A DNA stretch of 64,000 nucleotides from Pelagibacterium limicola. Its GTDB lineage: Bacteria > Pseudomonadota > Alphaproteobacteria > Rhizobiales > Devosiaceae. The DNA lies in NCBI RefSeq assembly GCF_015694405.1, contig NZ_JADQDB010000002.1, forward strand, positions 186,001-250,000, written 5' to 3'. Numbering within the stretch: position 1 is the first letter of the stretch; each line of letters starts with the position of its first letter. The notes under the pieces are model-generated. The model was not told the origin of the DNA and did no database searches. It saw only the letters and a list, made by a program, of their open reading frames with translations. Below are positions 38,101 through 48,321 of the stretch, piece after piece. The position numbers and the translations under genes are program-made.

Positions 38101-38275
38101 CCAGTTACTCCAATAAGCGCGTCCCACGCTTAGGTTTCATACTCCGATTGATCAACCTAGCCTGCGCCAAATGAACAAACGGTAAGTCGGTATGACCATA
38201 AAGGCCCGAGCCTTCCTACGCAATCCGGCCAGACGTGGAACGTAAGCCTGTTGGAAAACGCGGTAAACGCCCGTG

Positions 38276-38905
38276 TCACGCGCCGCCTTCCGGGAGGGCG
38301 CGCTTTTCGTGAACGTGGTCGACAAGCCCGAGTTCCTTGGCCTCTTCCGGGCTCAGGAACCGGTCACGCTCCAGGAGATCCTCGATCTCCTGATAGGTGC
38401 GCCCAGAATGCTTCACATAGATTTCATTAAGGCGCTTCTTGAGGCTTTCCGCCTCGCGGGCGTGAATGAGGATGTCGGTCACCTGCCCCTGATAGCCGCC
38501 GGAAGGCTGGTGCACCATCACCCGGGCATTGGGCAGACACCCGCGCATGCCGGCCTCGCCGGCCGTGAGGAGAAGCGAACCCATCGAGGCCGCCTGCCCC
38601 AGGCACAGGGTCTGCACTTTCGGCCGGATGAACTGCATGGTGTCGTAGATCGATAGCCCCGCCGTCACCACGCCGCCAGGCGAGTTGATGTACATGGCGA
38701 TTTCCTTTTTCGGATTCTCCGACTCAAGGAACAGGAGCTGAGCCACAATCACCGAGGCCATATTGTCCTCGACTACGCCGGTGACGAAAATGATCCGCTC
38801 ACGCAGCAGGCGCGAATAGATGTCGAACGCGCGTTCGCCGCGGTTGGACTGCTCGACCACCATCGGTACGAGCGTGTTATTCAAAAGTTCGACGGGATCA
38901 CGCAT
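38276..38905 (-). CDS. clpP: ATP-dependent Clp protease proteolytic subunit ClpP
   Basis: Serine peptidase forming the tetradecamer degraded by ClpX and ClpA partners. The 209 residues contain the triad: Ser in [11 protein letters not shown], His in VMVHQPSGG, and Asp in [22 protein letters not shown] and [19 protein letters not shown] are also typical. The upstream region has a loose heat-shock-like sequence (ATTG and CCTAT near 39010-38990) that is not a confident promoter. Confidence 0.96.
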   Translation of the reverse strand: MRDPVELLNNTLVPMVVEQSNRGERAFDIYSRLLRERIIFVTGVVEDNMASVIVAQLLFLESENPKKEIAMYINSPGGVVTAGLSIYDTMQFIRPKVQTLCLGQAASMGSLLLTAGEAGMRGCLPNARVMVHQPSGGYQGQVTDILIHAREAESLKKRLNEIYVKHSGRTYQEIEDLLERDRFLSPEEAKELGLVDHVHEKRALPEGGA

Positions 38906-39132
38906 TGGAAAATCTCTCCCCCAGGGAAACGAATCAGATGACGATGGCCAATTGCAGGCGATGCGGGCTTAACGGCGGGTAAAGCGTCACATAGGCTTTG
39001 ACGAGAGCCCGTTCAATAGCAATCCCCAGATGGCCCAAATAAGGCAGTATGCTTAACCGGTAAAATGCGGGCTTTACCGCTTCAGGCGGTGCAGCTAGGC
39101 TGGATTTGACCATTCGGACAAATTTTGGCCCC

Positions 39133-40377
39133 ATGCCTTCGACTCCCACCTTCACCATCGACCTAGCAGCGCGGGGCGCCTCTTGCGATCCACGCAATCC
39201 TGCCTTCTTTCAGGACCCATACGCCTTCTACGACGCGCTGCACGCCAGTACGCCGACATTCCGGTGGGCGGAATACGGCCACTGGTGCTTTGCCGCCTTC
39301 GAGGACGTCAACGCCCTCTTCCGGGACAAACGTCTGGGCCGCCAGATCATGCATGTCGCCACGCGTGAGGAACTCGGCTGGCCCGCCCCCCTCGCTCACA
39401 CCTCGAATTTCGACGCCGCCGATCGCCATTCCCTGCTTTATCTCGAACCGCCCGATCACACCCGCCTGCGCCTGCTCGTCAACCGCGCCTTTGTTTCGCG
39501 CCAGATAGAGCGCCTGCGGCCGCAGGTCGAAATTCTCGCGCACGAATTGATCGATAGTTTCCAGGGAAAGGGAGAAGCGGAGATCATCTCTGCCTTTGCA
39601 ACGCCTATCCCTGTCATCGTCATCGCCGACATGCTCGGCGTTCCCCGCGAAATGGCGGAACAGTTGCTCGACTGGTCACACCGCATGGTCCGGATGTACA
39701 TGTTCGGCCGCAATGAAGAGATCGAGCGTGACGCTGATGCCGCCGCGAGAGAGTTTTCCGGCTACGTCCGCGAATTGGCCGCCCTCCGTCGCAATGATCT
39801 GCGCGACGATCTCATATCGCACCTACTTGCCGCCGAGGCGCAGGGAGACAAACTGACCGAGGATGAACTCGTCTCTACGGTCATTCTGCTCCTTAACGCC
39901 GGCCACGAAGCCACGGTTCACCAAACCGGAAACGCAATAAAATCGATTCTTGAAAGCGGACTTGATCCCAGGAGTCTGTTTGCCGATGACGAGGCTTCCG
40001 CAGCGACAGTTGAGGAAGCCCTGCGGTTCGACGCGCCGTTGCACATGTTCACCCGTTATGTGCTGCAGGATTTCACATACAAAGATATTGCCTTGAGAAA
40101 GGGCGAAACCATCGGTCTCTTGCTTGGCGCCGCCAACCGCGACCCGGTCCGGTTTGTCGACCCGAACAGCTTCGATCCATTGCGCCACAATCAGGCCAAT
40201 GTCAGCTTCGGTGCCGGTATCCATTTCTGCATCGGTGCACCGCTGGCCCGCCTCGAAATGCAGGTGGCGATGAAGGTGCTGTTCGAGCGCCTGCCCCACC
40301 TGCGGTTGGCCGGGAATCCGGAGTTCCGGGACGTCTACCACTTTCACGGCCTCGATCGGCTCGATGTGATCTGGTAG
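39133..40377 (+). CDS. Cytochrome P450
   Basis: Soluble heme monooxygenase of 414 residues from the ATG at 39133; a TTG at 39106 is an alternative and neither has a strong ribosome-binding site. The I-helix reads LLNAGHEATVHQ, giving the acid-alcohol pair as E-A-T. The K-helix ExxR is EALR. The heme loop is FGAGIHFCIGAPLARLE with the proximal Cys. No ferredoxin, ferredoxin reductase or biosynthetic neighbour is nearby, so substrate and redox partner are open. It is divergent from clpP. Confidence 0.93.
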   Translation: MPSTPTFTIDLAARGASCDPRNPAFFQDPYAFYDALHASTPTFRWAEYGHWCFAAFEDVNALFRDKRLGRQIMHVATREELGWPAPLAHTSNFDAADRHSLLYLEPPDHTRLRLLVNRAFVSRQIERLRPQVEILAHELIDSFQGKGEAEIISAFATPIPVIVIADMLGVPREMAEQLLDWSHRMVRMYMFGRNEEIERDADAAAREFSGYVRELAALRRNDLRDDLISHLLAAEAQGDKLTEDELVSTVILLLNAGHEATVHQTGNAIKSILESGLDPRSLFADDEASAATVEEALRFDAPLHMFTRYVLQDFTYKDIALRKGETIGLLLGAANRDPVRFVDPNSFDPLRHNQANVSFGAGIHFCIGAPLARLEMQVAMKVLFERLPHLRLAGNPEFRDVYHFHGLDRLDVIW

Positions 40378-40381
40378 GCGG

Positions 40382-41851
40382 CTAGACCATCAATTCGGCA
40401 AGGACATCCGGCACCAATCCGGGCAAGTCGCTGGCCAGAAGTCCCGGCCTATTGAAGGCCCTGGCCGCCTTGCCGTGGATGTAGGCCCCCGCGCAGGCTG
40501 CATCGAACCCGCTCATGCCTTGGGCCAAAAACCCGCCAATAATTCCAGCGAGTACGTCGCCCGCGCCCGCGGTAGCCAGTAGCGGCGTGCCTGTGGCGTT
40601 GACAACCGCCTTTCCTCCGGGATGCGCGATTACCGTGTCTGCTCCTTTCAGGAGCACCGTGGCACCCGAGCGGGAAGCGCCTTCGCGAGCCCGCCTCACC
40701 TTGCACCCTGAAACGGAACCGAACAGCCGCTCGAATTCACCGTCATGGGGGGTCATGATCACGTCGCCGCTGCGCTTTTCAGCAATGGCGAAAAAAAGCG
40801 TGTCGGGTTCGTCGGCAAAGCTCGTCAAGGCGTCAGCGTCCAGGACGATCGATGCATCACTCGCCAAGACTGCCAGCACATTGGCGCGGGTAGCAGCTCC
40901 GATACCCGCCGCTGGCCCGATGACCAGCGCATTCTTGCGCTTATCGGCAAGAAAGCCGGCAAACGCATCGGCGGTCGTGATTTCGGCCAGCATGATCGCC
41001 GTCAAGTGCGAGGCATGGACAAGCAGCGCCGCCCGATCTCCCGTGACGGTCACCAGCCCCGCGCCTGCCCGCGCCGCGCCCAGCGCAGCGAGCCGCGCCG
41101 CCCCTGTGTGCAGTTCGTCGCCGGAAACGACAACGCAATGCCCTGCAGCAAATTTATGCCCGTCCTTCGCCCTTCGCGGTAGTTGCCAAAGTTTTGGTTC
41201 GTTTTCGAACAATGAGACGTCGATTTCATCGAGCACGCTATCGGGAATGCCGATGTCCGCCAGCAACAACTCGCCGCAATGCCCGGCGCCAGGATAAAGA
41301 AGGTGGCCCGGCTTGCAGCGGAAAAAGGTCACTGTGAGCACCGCGTCGACGGCAATCCCACGAATCTCGCCAGTTGCCCCATCGACACCAGTGGGGATAT
41401 CGACGGCCACCACGTCGGCGCCATTCGCGTTCATGGCCTCCACCAGAGACCGCGCCTCGCCGTCGATATCCCTCGTCAATCCCGCTCCGAATAGGGCATC
41501 GACAATCAGTCCGAAATCGCGGCACATATCGGGATGAGCGGTTTCGACACTGCCCTGCCACTTGCGGGCCATGACCGCCGCGTCACCCTTGAGATCGCCA
41601 ATTTCCCCGAGCAGTCCGACCCGTACCGGCCAGCCGCGCTCCTCGAGCAGGCGTGCAACGACGAACCCGTCGCCACCGTTGTTGCCAGGCCCGCAAAGCA
41701 CCAGGACCGGCTGGATCGGAAAACGCTGCGTCACCTCATAGGCGACAGCCTGCCCGGCATTTTCCATCAAAGTGAGAGAGGGAACGCCGGCTTCGACTGC
41801 AAGGCTGTCGGCCAGCGCCATTTGAGAAGGAGTAAGTAAATCCTGCACCAT
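40382..41851 (-). CDS. nnr: Bifunctional NAD(P)H-hydrate repair enzyme
   Basis: Epimerase plus ADP/ATP-dependent dehydratase that repairs hydrated NAD(P)H. The 489 residues comprise an N-terminal YjeF_N domain (about 1-210, VLCGPGNNGGDGFVVARLL, then DALFGAGLTR) and a C-terminal carbohydrate-kinase-like domain (about 215-489, TPHDGEFERLFG and the GTPLLATAGAGDVLAGIIGGFLAQG motif). The gene converges with the P450 gene with a 4-base gap. Confidence 0.95.
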   Translation of the reverse strand: MVQDLLTPSQMALADSLAVEAGVPSLTLMENAGQAVAYEVTQRFPIQPVLVLCGPGNNGGDGFVVARLLEERGWPVRVGLLGEIGDLKGDAAVMARKWQGSVETAHPDMCRDFGLIVDALFGAGLTRDIDGEARSLVEAMNANGADVVAVDIPTGVDGATGEIRGIAVDAVLTVTFFRCKPGHLLYPGAGHCGELLLADIGIPDSVLDEIDVSLFENEPKLWQLPRRAKDGHKFAAGHCVVVSGDELHTGAARLAALGAARAGAGLVTVTGDRAALLVHASHLTAIMLAEITTADAFAGFLADKRKNALVIGPAAGIGAATRANVLAVLASDASIVLDADALTSFADEPDTLFFAIAEKRSGDVIMTPHDGEFERLFGSVSGCKVRRAREGASRSGATVLLKGADTVIAHPGGKAVVNATGTPLLATAGAGDVLAGIIGGFLAQGMSGFDAACAGAYIHGKAARAFNRPGLLASDLPGLVPDVLAELMV

Positions 41852-41935
41852 GAACTCCGCAGATTAGCGGAATATGGCATGATGCCATAGCGCCGCCCCG
41901 TACTGCCCCCAAACGCCAGCCTTTGCGAAACGAAA

Positions 41936-41960
41936 AAGGCCCGCAACGGTTGCGGGCCTT
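41936..41960 (-). terminator. Intrinsic terminator of tig
   Basis: A perfect 11 bp stem AAGGCCCGCAA (41936-41946) with TTGCGGGCCTT (41950-41960), three-base loop, followed on the minus strand by TTTCG. It lies 46 bases after the tig stop. Confidence 0.85.
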
Positions 41961-42006
41961 CCTCCAAAATTTGGACGATTATGCGGCAATGCCGCCGAAC
42001 GCGACC

Positions 42007-43395
42007 TTAGTGGTTGTGGTCGTTGTCGATATCGAAGCCGTCCTCGCCCTCGCGAACGAGCTTGAGGAGTTCGTCGCGGCCAACCTTTTTCTCGGTCACC
42101 TTGGCGAGTTCAGCGACAAAATCCACGACCTTGTTTTCAAAGATCGGCGCGCGCAGAGCGGCGAGTGCCTGCGGGTTCTTGCGGTAATATTCGTAGACTT
42201 GCTGCTCCTGGCCCTGGAAGCGGCGGACCTCATTGATGAGCGCCTGCTGGTGCTCCTCGTCGGACACGGTGATCTCGTTGACATTGCCAATCTCGGCAAC
42301 CACCAACCCGAGACGCACGCGGCGCTCGGCGATCTTCCTGTAATCCTCGCGGGCCTTTTCCTCGGTCGTGCCTTCGCTCTCGAACGTCTTGCCGTGGTGC
42401 TCGACCTCGTGCTTGACGCGGTTCCAGATCGCGTTGAATTCGGCATCGACCAGCTTTTCGGGCACGTCGAACTTGTGACCGTCATCGAGCGCATCGAGCA
42501 CCAGGCGCTTCATGCGCTGCTGGGAGAGCGAATTGAGCTGCGCCTCCATCTGCTCGCGGATGGCTTTCTTGAGAGCGGCAAGGTCTTCGAGGCCAATCGA
42601 CTTCGCGAACTCGTCATCGAGCTTCACATCAGCCTTCGGTCCGTCGACATGCAGCATTTTGACGTCGAATTCAGCCTTCTTGCCGGCCAGTTCTTCGTTC
42701 TGGTAGTCCTTGGGGAATGTGACCTTGATGGTCTTTTCCCCACCCTTCTTGATCCCTACAAGTCCTTCCTCGAAGCCGGGGATGAATTGGCCGGAACCAA
42801 TGATCAGGTGGGTGTGGTCTGCGGAACCGCCTTCAAACGGTTCACCGTTGATCTTGCCCACGAACGAAATGCCTACGCGGTCCCCCTCTTCGACAACGGC
42901 GTCGTCGCCCTTGTCCTCGTAACCGCGATTGTTCTTGAAGAAAGAGTCTACTTCCTTGTCGACATCAGCATCGGAAACCTCGACGACCGGCTTTTCAATC
43001 GCGATCTTCTTGAAATCCATCAGCTTGACAGGCGGCAGCACTTCATAGCTGACCGAGAATGCCAGATCGGCTTCCCCGTCCAGCACGCGATTGATCACGG
43101 CCTGGTCTTCGGAGAGGTCGATCTCGGGCTGCGTCGCAGCCTTTTCGGAACGTTCCTCGAGAGTTTTGGCAACGGTGTCGTTGATCGAGTCCTGCAGGAC
43201 CTCGCTCATCAGCGAACGGCCATAGACCTTCTTGAGATGGGCTGTCGGCACCTTGCCAGGGCGGAAACCCTTGATCTGTACCTTTCCCCGAACCTCGTCG
43301 AGCTTCTCGTCGAGTTTCGACGCCAGCGCCGTCGCCGGGATGGTCACATCGAGCTTGCGCCGCAGCCCTTCGTTCAGCGTTTCAGTCACGTTCAT
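42007..43395 (-). CDS. tig: Trigger factor
   Basis: Ribosome-bound chaperone and prolyl isomerase. The 462 residues start with the ribosome-binding domain containing the signature KIKGFRPGKVP variant VQIKGFRPGKVP near 38-49. A central FKBP-type domain follows (EGDRVGISFVGKINGEPFEGG), then a helical C-terminal domain. The C-terminus ends in His-Asn-rich DNDHNH. tRNA-Leu lies 49 bases upstream on the same strand. Confidence 0.96.
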   Translation of the reverse strand: MNVTETLNEGLRRKLDVTIPATALASKLDEKLDEVRGKVQIKGFRPGKVPTAHLKKVYGRSLMSEVLQDSINDTVAKTLEERSEKAATQPEIDLSEDQAVINRVLDGEADLAFSVSYEVLPPVKLMDFKKIAIEKPVVEVSDADVDKEVDSFFKNNRGYEDKGDDAVVEEGDRVGISFVGKINGEPFEGGSADHTHLIIGSGQFIPGFEEGLVGIKKGGEKTIKVTFPKDYQNEELAGKKAEFDVKMLHVDGPKADVKLDDEFAKSIGLEDLAALKKAIREQMEAQLNSLSQQRMKRLVLDALDDGHKFDVPEKLVDAEFNAIWNRVKHEVEHHGKTFESEGTTEEKAREDYRKIAERRVRLGLVVAEIGNVNEITVSDEEHQQALINEVRRFQGQEQQVYEYYRKNPQALAALRAPIFENKVVDFVAELAKVTEKKVGRDELLKLVREGEDGFDIDNDHNH

Positions 43396-43444
43396 ATCTG
43401 TCTCGATCCCGTCTTTTCGATAACCTTTGAGGAGCCGGATTGTT

Positions 43445-44164
<720 letters not shown>

Positions 44165-44256
44165 CCAGCCATCTTCAAGAACGCAGCACGCATACCATCC
44201 TTGGCGCGTCGGATATTCACAAACTCAACCATCATTACACAACTGGGGATCAAATC

Positions 44257-45666
44257 ATGAGCTCAGCAAACGAACTCATCCAGAAAATCAAGGACGAAGG
44301 CATTAAATACGTCGACCTTCGCTTCACCGACCTGCGCGGCAAGCTCCAGCATGTCACCATGGACGCCTCGGTCGTCGATGCCGACATGTTCGAAGAAGGC
44401 GTGATGTTCGACGGCTCCTCGATTGCAGGCTGGAAGGCCATCAACGAGTCCGACATGGTGCTGATGCCCGATACCGCATCGGCTTATATCGATCCGTTCT
44501 TCTCGGCGCCGACGCTTTGCGTCAACTGCGACATTCTCGAGCCGTCCACCTATCAGCCCTATAATCGCGACCCGCGCTCGATCGCCAAGAAGGCCGAAGC
44601 CTTCGTCGCTACATCGGGCGTCGGTGACTCCGTCGTGTTCGGCCCCGAGCCGGAATTCTTCCTGTTCGATGACGTGAAGTATTCCACCTCCACATACAAA
44701 GTCGGCTTCCAGGTCGATTCCAGCGAGCTCGGTTCCAATTCGGATTCCGATTACGAAGGCGGCAACAACGGCCACCACGTTCAGCTCAAGAAGGGTTACT
44801 TCCCGGTTCCCCCGCTTGACAGCGCTCAGGACATTCGCGGCGAAATGCTCGAAGCCCTCGCCTCGATGGGCGTGGTCGTCGAAAAGCACCACCATGAAGT
44901 GGCCTCGGCCCAGCACGAACTCGGCATCAAGTTCCGCCCGATGATCACCGCTGCCGATCACGTCCTGCTCTACAAGTACGGCGTGCAGCAGGTTGCCGCC
45001 CAGTATGGCAAGACGGCGACCTTCATGCCAAAGCCCGTTTACGGCGACAATGGCTCGGGCATGCATTGCCACCAGTCGATCTGGAAAGACGGCAAGCCGC
45101 TCTTTGCTGGTGACGAATATGCTGGCCTCTCGATGGACTGCCTTTACTACATCGGCGGCGTCATCAAGCACGCCAAGGCGATCAACGCCTTCACCAACCC
45201 GACCACCAACTCATACAAGCGTCTGGTTCCGGGCTTCGAAGCTCCCGTGTTGCTGGCCTACTCGGCCCGCAACCGCTCGGCGTCCTGCCGTATCCCATTC
45301 GGCCAGAGCCCCAAGGCCAAGCGGGTCGAAGTCCGCTTCCCCGATCCGCTTGCCAATCCCTATCTCGCCTTTACGGCCCTTCTCATGGCTGGCCTCGACG
45401 GCATCAAGAACAAGATCCATCCGGGCGACCCGATGGACAAGGACCTCTACGAACTGCCCAAGGAAGAACTCAAGGACATCCCGACCGTTTCCGCCTCGCT
45501 TCGCGAAGCGCTGGAAAACCTCGACAAGGATCGCGACTTCCTCAAGGCTGGTGGCGTGATGGACGACGACTTCATCGACTCCTACATCGAACTCAAGATG
45601 GAAGAAGTCATCAGGTTCGAGCACACCCCGCACCCGGTCGAGTACGAAATGTACTACTCCGCATAA
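44257..45666 (+). CDS. glnA: Glutamine synthetase type I
   Basis: ATP-dependent amidation of glutamate, the main entry of ammonium. The 469 residues are typical of GSI-beta. [34 protein letters not shown], and [15 protein letters not shown] give N-terminal and metal-binding motifs. [10 protein letters not shown] binds substrate. KDLYELP contains the adenylylation Tyr, so GlnE control is expected. It is transcribed with glnB and ended by a strong terminator. Confidence 0.97.
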   Translation: MSSANELIQKIKDEGIKYVDLRFTDLRGKLQHVTMDASVVDADMFEEGVMFDGSSIAGWKAINESDMVLMPDTASAYIDPFFSAPTLCVNCDILEPSTYQPYNRDPRSIAKKAEAFVATSGVGDSVVFGPEPEFFLFDDVKYSTSTYKVGFQVDSSELGSNSDSDYEGGNNGHHVQLKKGYFPVPPLDSAQDIRGEMLEALASMGVVVEKHHHEVASAQHELGIKFRPMITAADHVLLYKYGVQQVAAQYGKTATFMPKPVYGDNGSGMHCHQSIWKDGKPLFAGDEYAGLSMDCLYYIGGVIKHAKAINAFTNPTTNSYKRLVPGFEAPVLLAYSARNRSASCRIPFGQSPKAKRVEVRFPDPLANPYLAFTALLMAGLDGIKNKIHPGDPMDKDLYELPKEELKDIPTVSASLREALENLDKDRDFLKAGGVMDDDFIDSYIELKMEEVIRFEHTPHPVEYEMYYSA

Positions 45667-45685
45667 GCTCCGGCTTATCGAATGC

Positions 45686-45714
45686 AAAGGCCCCGGTTTT
45701 CCGGGGCCTTTTTT
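45686..45714 (+). terminator. Intrinsic terminator of glnA
   Basis: An 11 bp stem AAAGGCCCCGG (45686-45696) with CCGGGGCCTTT (45701-45711), TTTT loop, followed by a run of T to 45714. It lies 20 bases after the glnA stop and may also work on the convergent arsR gene. Confidence 0.9.
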
Positions 45715-45739
45715 CTTTGTCCGAGATCAATGCGGGCCG

Positions 45740-46057
45740 TCAGCCGACGGTGCATAAGGAGTGGTAAAGCACGTTGACCACTCTGAGGACCACGTCGTTT
45801 TCGATACGATACCAGATCGTCTGCCCATCCCTGCGGCCGGCAACGATGCCATCCCGACGCAACAGGGAAAGGTGCTGGGACACTGTTGAGTCCCGGATAC
45901 CCAGGAATTCGGCCAGTTGTCCGACCGACTTCTCCCCGTCCGTCAACTGGCAAAGAATAAGAAGCCTGTGCTGGTTGGACATGGCCTTGAGAAGCTCGCA
46001 CGCCTCTTCGGCAGCGGCACGCATGGTATCGGCGTTGACTACTTCTTTCTTATTCAT
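45740..46057 (-). CDS. ArsR-family persulfide sensor (SqrR/BigR-like)
   Basis: A 105-residue winged-helix repressor. The helix-turn-helix spans about 45-70 (VGQLAEFLGIRDSTVSQHLSLLRRDGIV). Cys36 (LLILCQL) and Cys102 (LYHSLCTVG) are 66 residues apart, the same spacing as Cys41/Cys107 of SqrR and Cys42/Cys108 of BigR, whose oxidation to a tetrasulfide releases DNA. A third Cys is at 20. It is divergent from a thioredoxin-SQR operon, its likely target. Function is inferred from Cys spacing and context. Confidence 0.87.
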   Translation of the reverse strand: MNKKEVVNADTMRAAAEEACELLKAMSNQHRLLILCQLTDGEKSVGQLAEFLGIRDSTVSQHLSLLRRDGIVAGRRDGQTIWYRIENDVVLRVVNVLYHSLCTVG

Positions 46058-46072
46058 ACTTGCGTATCTACG

Positions 46073-46085
46073 ATATTACGAATAT
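46073..46085. promoter_or_regulatory. Candidate operator between arsR-type gene and SQR operon
   Basis: ATATTACGAATAT is an inverted repeat with 5-base arms around ACG, lying 16 bases upstream of the regulator ATG in the 89 bp divergent region. It sits in an AT-rich stretch that stands out from the GC-rich surroundings. Binding is not shown. Confidence 0.5.
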
Positions 46086-46146
46086 ATAGTCAATCGAAGC
46101 GGGCCCGGATTGGGATCTGAGAATCATAGTGGGTGCTCCTGGAGCC

Positions 46147-46596
46147 ATGACGAATAGTCGCCAAATTGTATGCCCTGACTGCGCGGGAATTAATAGGGTG
46201 CCGCAAGAGCGTGACTTGGGTGACGCGCGCTGTGGCAAATGCAAGACCCCTCTCCTTTCCGCCAAACCCATCGAAGCCGATGCCCGGATGTTCGAGCGCC
46301 AAATCCAGCGCAGCGACTTGCCGGTGCTTGTCGATGTCTGGGCGCCCTGGTGCGGCCCCTGCCGGATGATGGCGCCCCAATTCGAGAGCGCAGCCGCCGA
46401 ACTTGAACCCAAGTTTCGTCTCATCAAGCTCAATTCGGATGCCCATCCCGACCTCGCGTCGCAACTCGGCATCCGTGGCATTCCGACGCTCCTGCTTTTC
46501 GCCGGCGGGAAAGAGATCGCCCGCGCCTCGGGCGCGATGGGCAAGGAGCAGATCAAGGACTGGGCACGAACTCAGCTCGCTCAGGCGCCGAACTAA
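46147..46596 (+). CDS. trxC: Thioredoxin 2-like protein (zinc-finger thioredoxin)
   Basis: A 149-residue thioredoxin with an N-terminal zinc-ribbon (Cys9/Cys12 and Cys29/Cys32) and a thioredoxin fold with active site WCGPC at 68-72. The conserved cis-Pro is in GIRGIPTLLLF. The start at 46147 is preferred to a 46129 GTG; the ribosome-binding site is weak (GGAG close upstream). It is the first gene of the sulfide module, 23 bases before the SQR ATG. A plausible role is reducing persulfides made by SQR. Confidence 0.92.
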   Translation: MTNSRQIVCPDCAGINRVPQERDLGDARCGKCKTPLLSAKPIEADARMFERQIQRSDLPVLVDVWAPWCGPCRMMAPQFESAAAELEPKFRLIKLNSDAHPDLASQLGIRGIPTLLLFAGGKEIARASGAMGKEQIKDWARTQLAQAPN

Positions 46597-46619
46597 CGCA
46601 GTCGACAGGGAGGTTGACC

Positions 46620-47912
46620 ATGAAAAGACGTGAATTCCTGATTGCAGGCAGCGCCGCGGCCCTTGAGGGCCTTTCGGTCAACGCCTCCCAGGCCCAAACC
46701 TCAGAGTCACGCGCAAAAATCGTGATTGCAGGTGCAGGGGCGGCCGGGCTATCGCTCGCTTCGCGCCTGCGGCACGGTATGCCCAACGCGACAATCGTCA
46801 TCGTCGATGCAAAAAAACAGCATCACTTCCAGCCCGGATACACGCTCATTGGCGCAGGGCTCTGGTCGCCCTCCCAAGTGACCTCGAACAATGCCGATTA
46901 CATGCCGCGCGGCATCGAGTGGATTCAAGAAGCTGTCACCGCGTTCGAACCTGAGACGAACGCCGTCTTTACCACCTCCGGCACGCGCATCGACTACGAT
47001 TTCCTCTTGGTCGCCACGGGACTCAAACTCGATTACGATGCCATCGAAGGGATGGACACCGCCCTGATCGGCCAGAACGGCATCGCCTCGGTCTATGCCG
47101 GCCCGAACGAAGCGCAGGCGTCGGCCGCGGCCATCGACCGATTCATCGAAACCGGTGGCATTGGCCTCTTCGGCCGCCCGACCGGGGAGATGAAATGCGC
47201 GGGCGCGCCGCTAAAGATGACCTTCATTGCTGACGACAAGGCGCGCAGGGCTGGCCGGCGCGGTGCCGTGGAACTGATCTATAACGCCCATACGGGCGGT
47301 GTTTTCTCTGTGCCGCCGGTCAACGAGCGCGTTACGGAAATGTTCGCTGAGCGCAACATCGCGGTGAATTACACTCATGTTCTCGCAGCCATCGATCCTG
47401 GCAGCAAGCGGGCCACTTACCGAACAGCGGACGGCGAAGTCACGCTCGACTACGACTTCATCCACGTCATACCGCCGATGCGCGCGCCCGATGCAGTACT
47501 CGACAGCCCTCTGCCCTGGCAGGACGGAAATCTTGCTGCCGATGGCTGGGTCGAGGCGGATAAGGCAACTCTGCGCCATCCCCGATATCCCAACGTCTTC
47601 GCCGTGGGCGACATAGCGGGCGTACCACGCGGCAAAACGGCCGCCAGCGTCAAATGGCAAGCACCGATCGTCGTTGCCAATCTCATCGCCGAAACCGCGG
47701 GCCGGACCGGTAGCGCCAGCTATAACGGCTATACCTCGTGCCCAATGGTTACCGGCTTCGGCAAGGCCATGCTGATCGAGTTCGACTACGAAGGCAACCT
47801 GACCCCGTCCTTCCCCTTCATCGATCCCCTCAAGGAACAATGGGTATCCTGGTTGATCGAGGAAAAGGGCCTGCTGGGCGCCTATCGCGCGATGCTGCGC
47901 GGCTATGCATAA
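46620..47912 (+). CDS. sqr: Sulfide:quinone oxidoreductase with Tat-type signal
   Basis: FAD enzyme oxidising H2S to sulfane sulfur and passing electrons to quinone. The 430 residues begin MKRREFLIAGSAAA, a twin-arginine signal with an ASQA cleavage region near 25. FAD is bound through IAGAGAAGLS (about 37-46), VATGLKL and VGDIAG. The two redox cysteines fit SQR: Cys193 in MKCAGAP and Cys374 in TSCPMVTG. The third Cys of type I enzymes is absent, as in type II. GGGAGG lies 6 bases before the ATG at 46620. Confidence 0.9.
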   Translation: MKRREFLIAGSAAALEGLSVNASQAQTSESRAKIVIAGAGAAGLSLASRLRHGMPNATIVIVDAKKQHHFQPGYTLIGAGLWSPSQVTSNNADYMPRGIEWIQEAVTAFEPETNAVFTTSGTRIDYDFLLVATGLKLDYDAIEGMDTALIGQNGIASVYAGPNEAQASAAAIDRFIETGGIGLFGRPTGEMKCAGAPLKMTFIADDKARRAGRRGAVELIYNAHTGGVFSVPPVNERVTEMFAERNIAVNYTHVLAAIDPGSKRATYRTADGEVTLDYDFIHVIPPMRAPDAVLDSPLPWQDGNLAADGWVEADKATLRHPRYPNVFAVGDIAGVPRGKTAASVKWQAPIVVANLIAETAGRTGSASYNGYTSCPMVTGFGKAMLIEFDYEGNLTPSFPFIDPLKEQWVSWLIEEKGLLGAYRAMLRGYA

Positions 47913-47923
47913 GGAGCACAACG

Positions 47924-48319
47924 ATGAGCGATTTCAGCCCTGTTGTCGTATTTTACATCCTGTCCGAAAGTTTGGGCATCTGGCTTTGGATCGTGCTTGC
48001 CCTCGCTCTGGCTCTGCTTGTCGGTATCACCTACGCTGCACTGCGCCTGCGAGCCGCAGATCGATCGCCCGCGCGTCCCCTTGTCATGGCCGCGATTGCG
48101 GGCGTCCTGACCACCGCCATTTTCACGTTCCTCGTCCCAGGGTGGTCTCACGCGGAGATCAGCGCGCTAAACGGGCCGGTGGACTATGTCTTCGCCATCC
48201 TCTTTTCAATGGTACCCGCCGGTATCGTGGCCGCTCTCGTCTTCATCATAGCCGGACTGCGCTGCGCGAGTGGAATGGCGCGCACGTCCAAGAATTTGGT
48301 CGGCGCAATCAAGGGGTAG
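47924..48319 (+). CDS. Integral membrane protein of the sulfide operon
   Basis: A 131-residue protein with three to four TM helices (about 19-41, 50-70 and 86-113). AAGGAG overlaps the previous stop, and the gene begins 11 bases after SQR and ends 2 bases before the DUF302 gene. From memory it may match DUF5368-type proteins that occur beside sqr genes; I could not test this. It may anchor SQR or move sulfur compounds. Confidence 0.78.
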   Translation: MSDFSPVVVFYILSESLGIWLWIVLALALALLVGITYAALRLRAADRSPARPLVMAAIAGVLTTAIFTFLVPGWSHAEISALNGPVDYVFAILFSMVPAGIVAALVFIIAGLRCASGMARTSKNLVGAIKG

Positions 48320-48321
48320 TC

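Noticed and set aside
38985-39030. Heat-shock-like promoter before clpP
   Set aside because: The -35 reads ATTG instead of CTTG and the spacing is off by one, so support is too weak.
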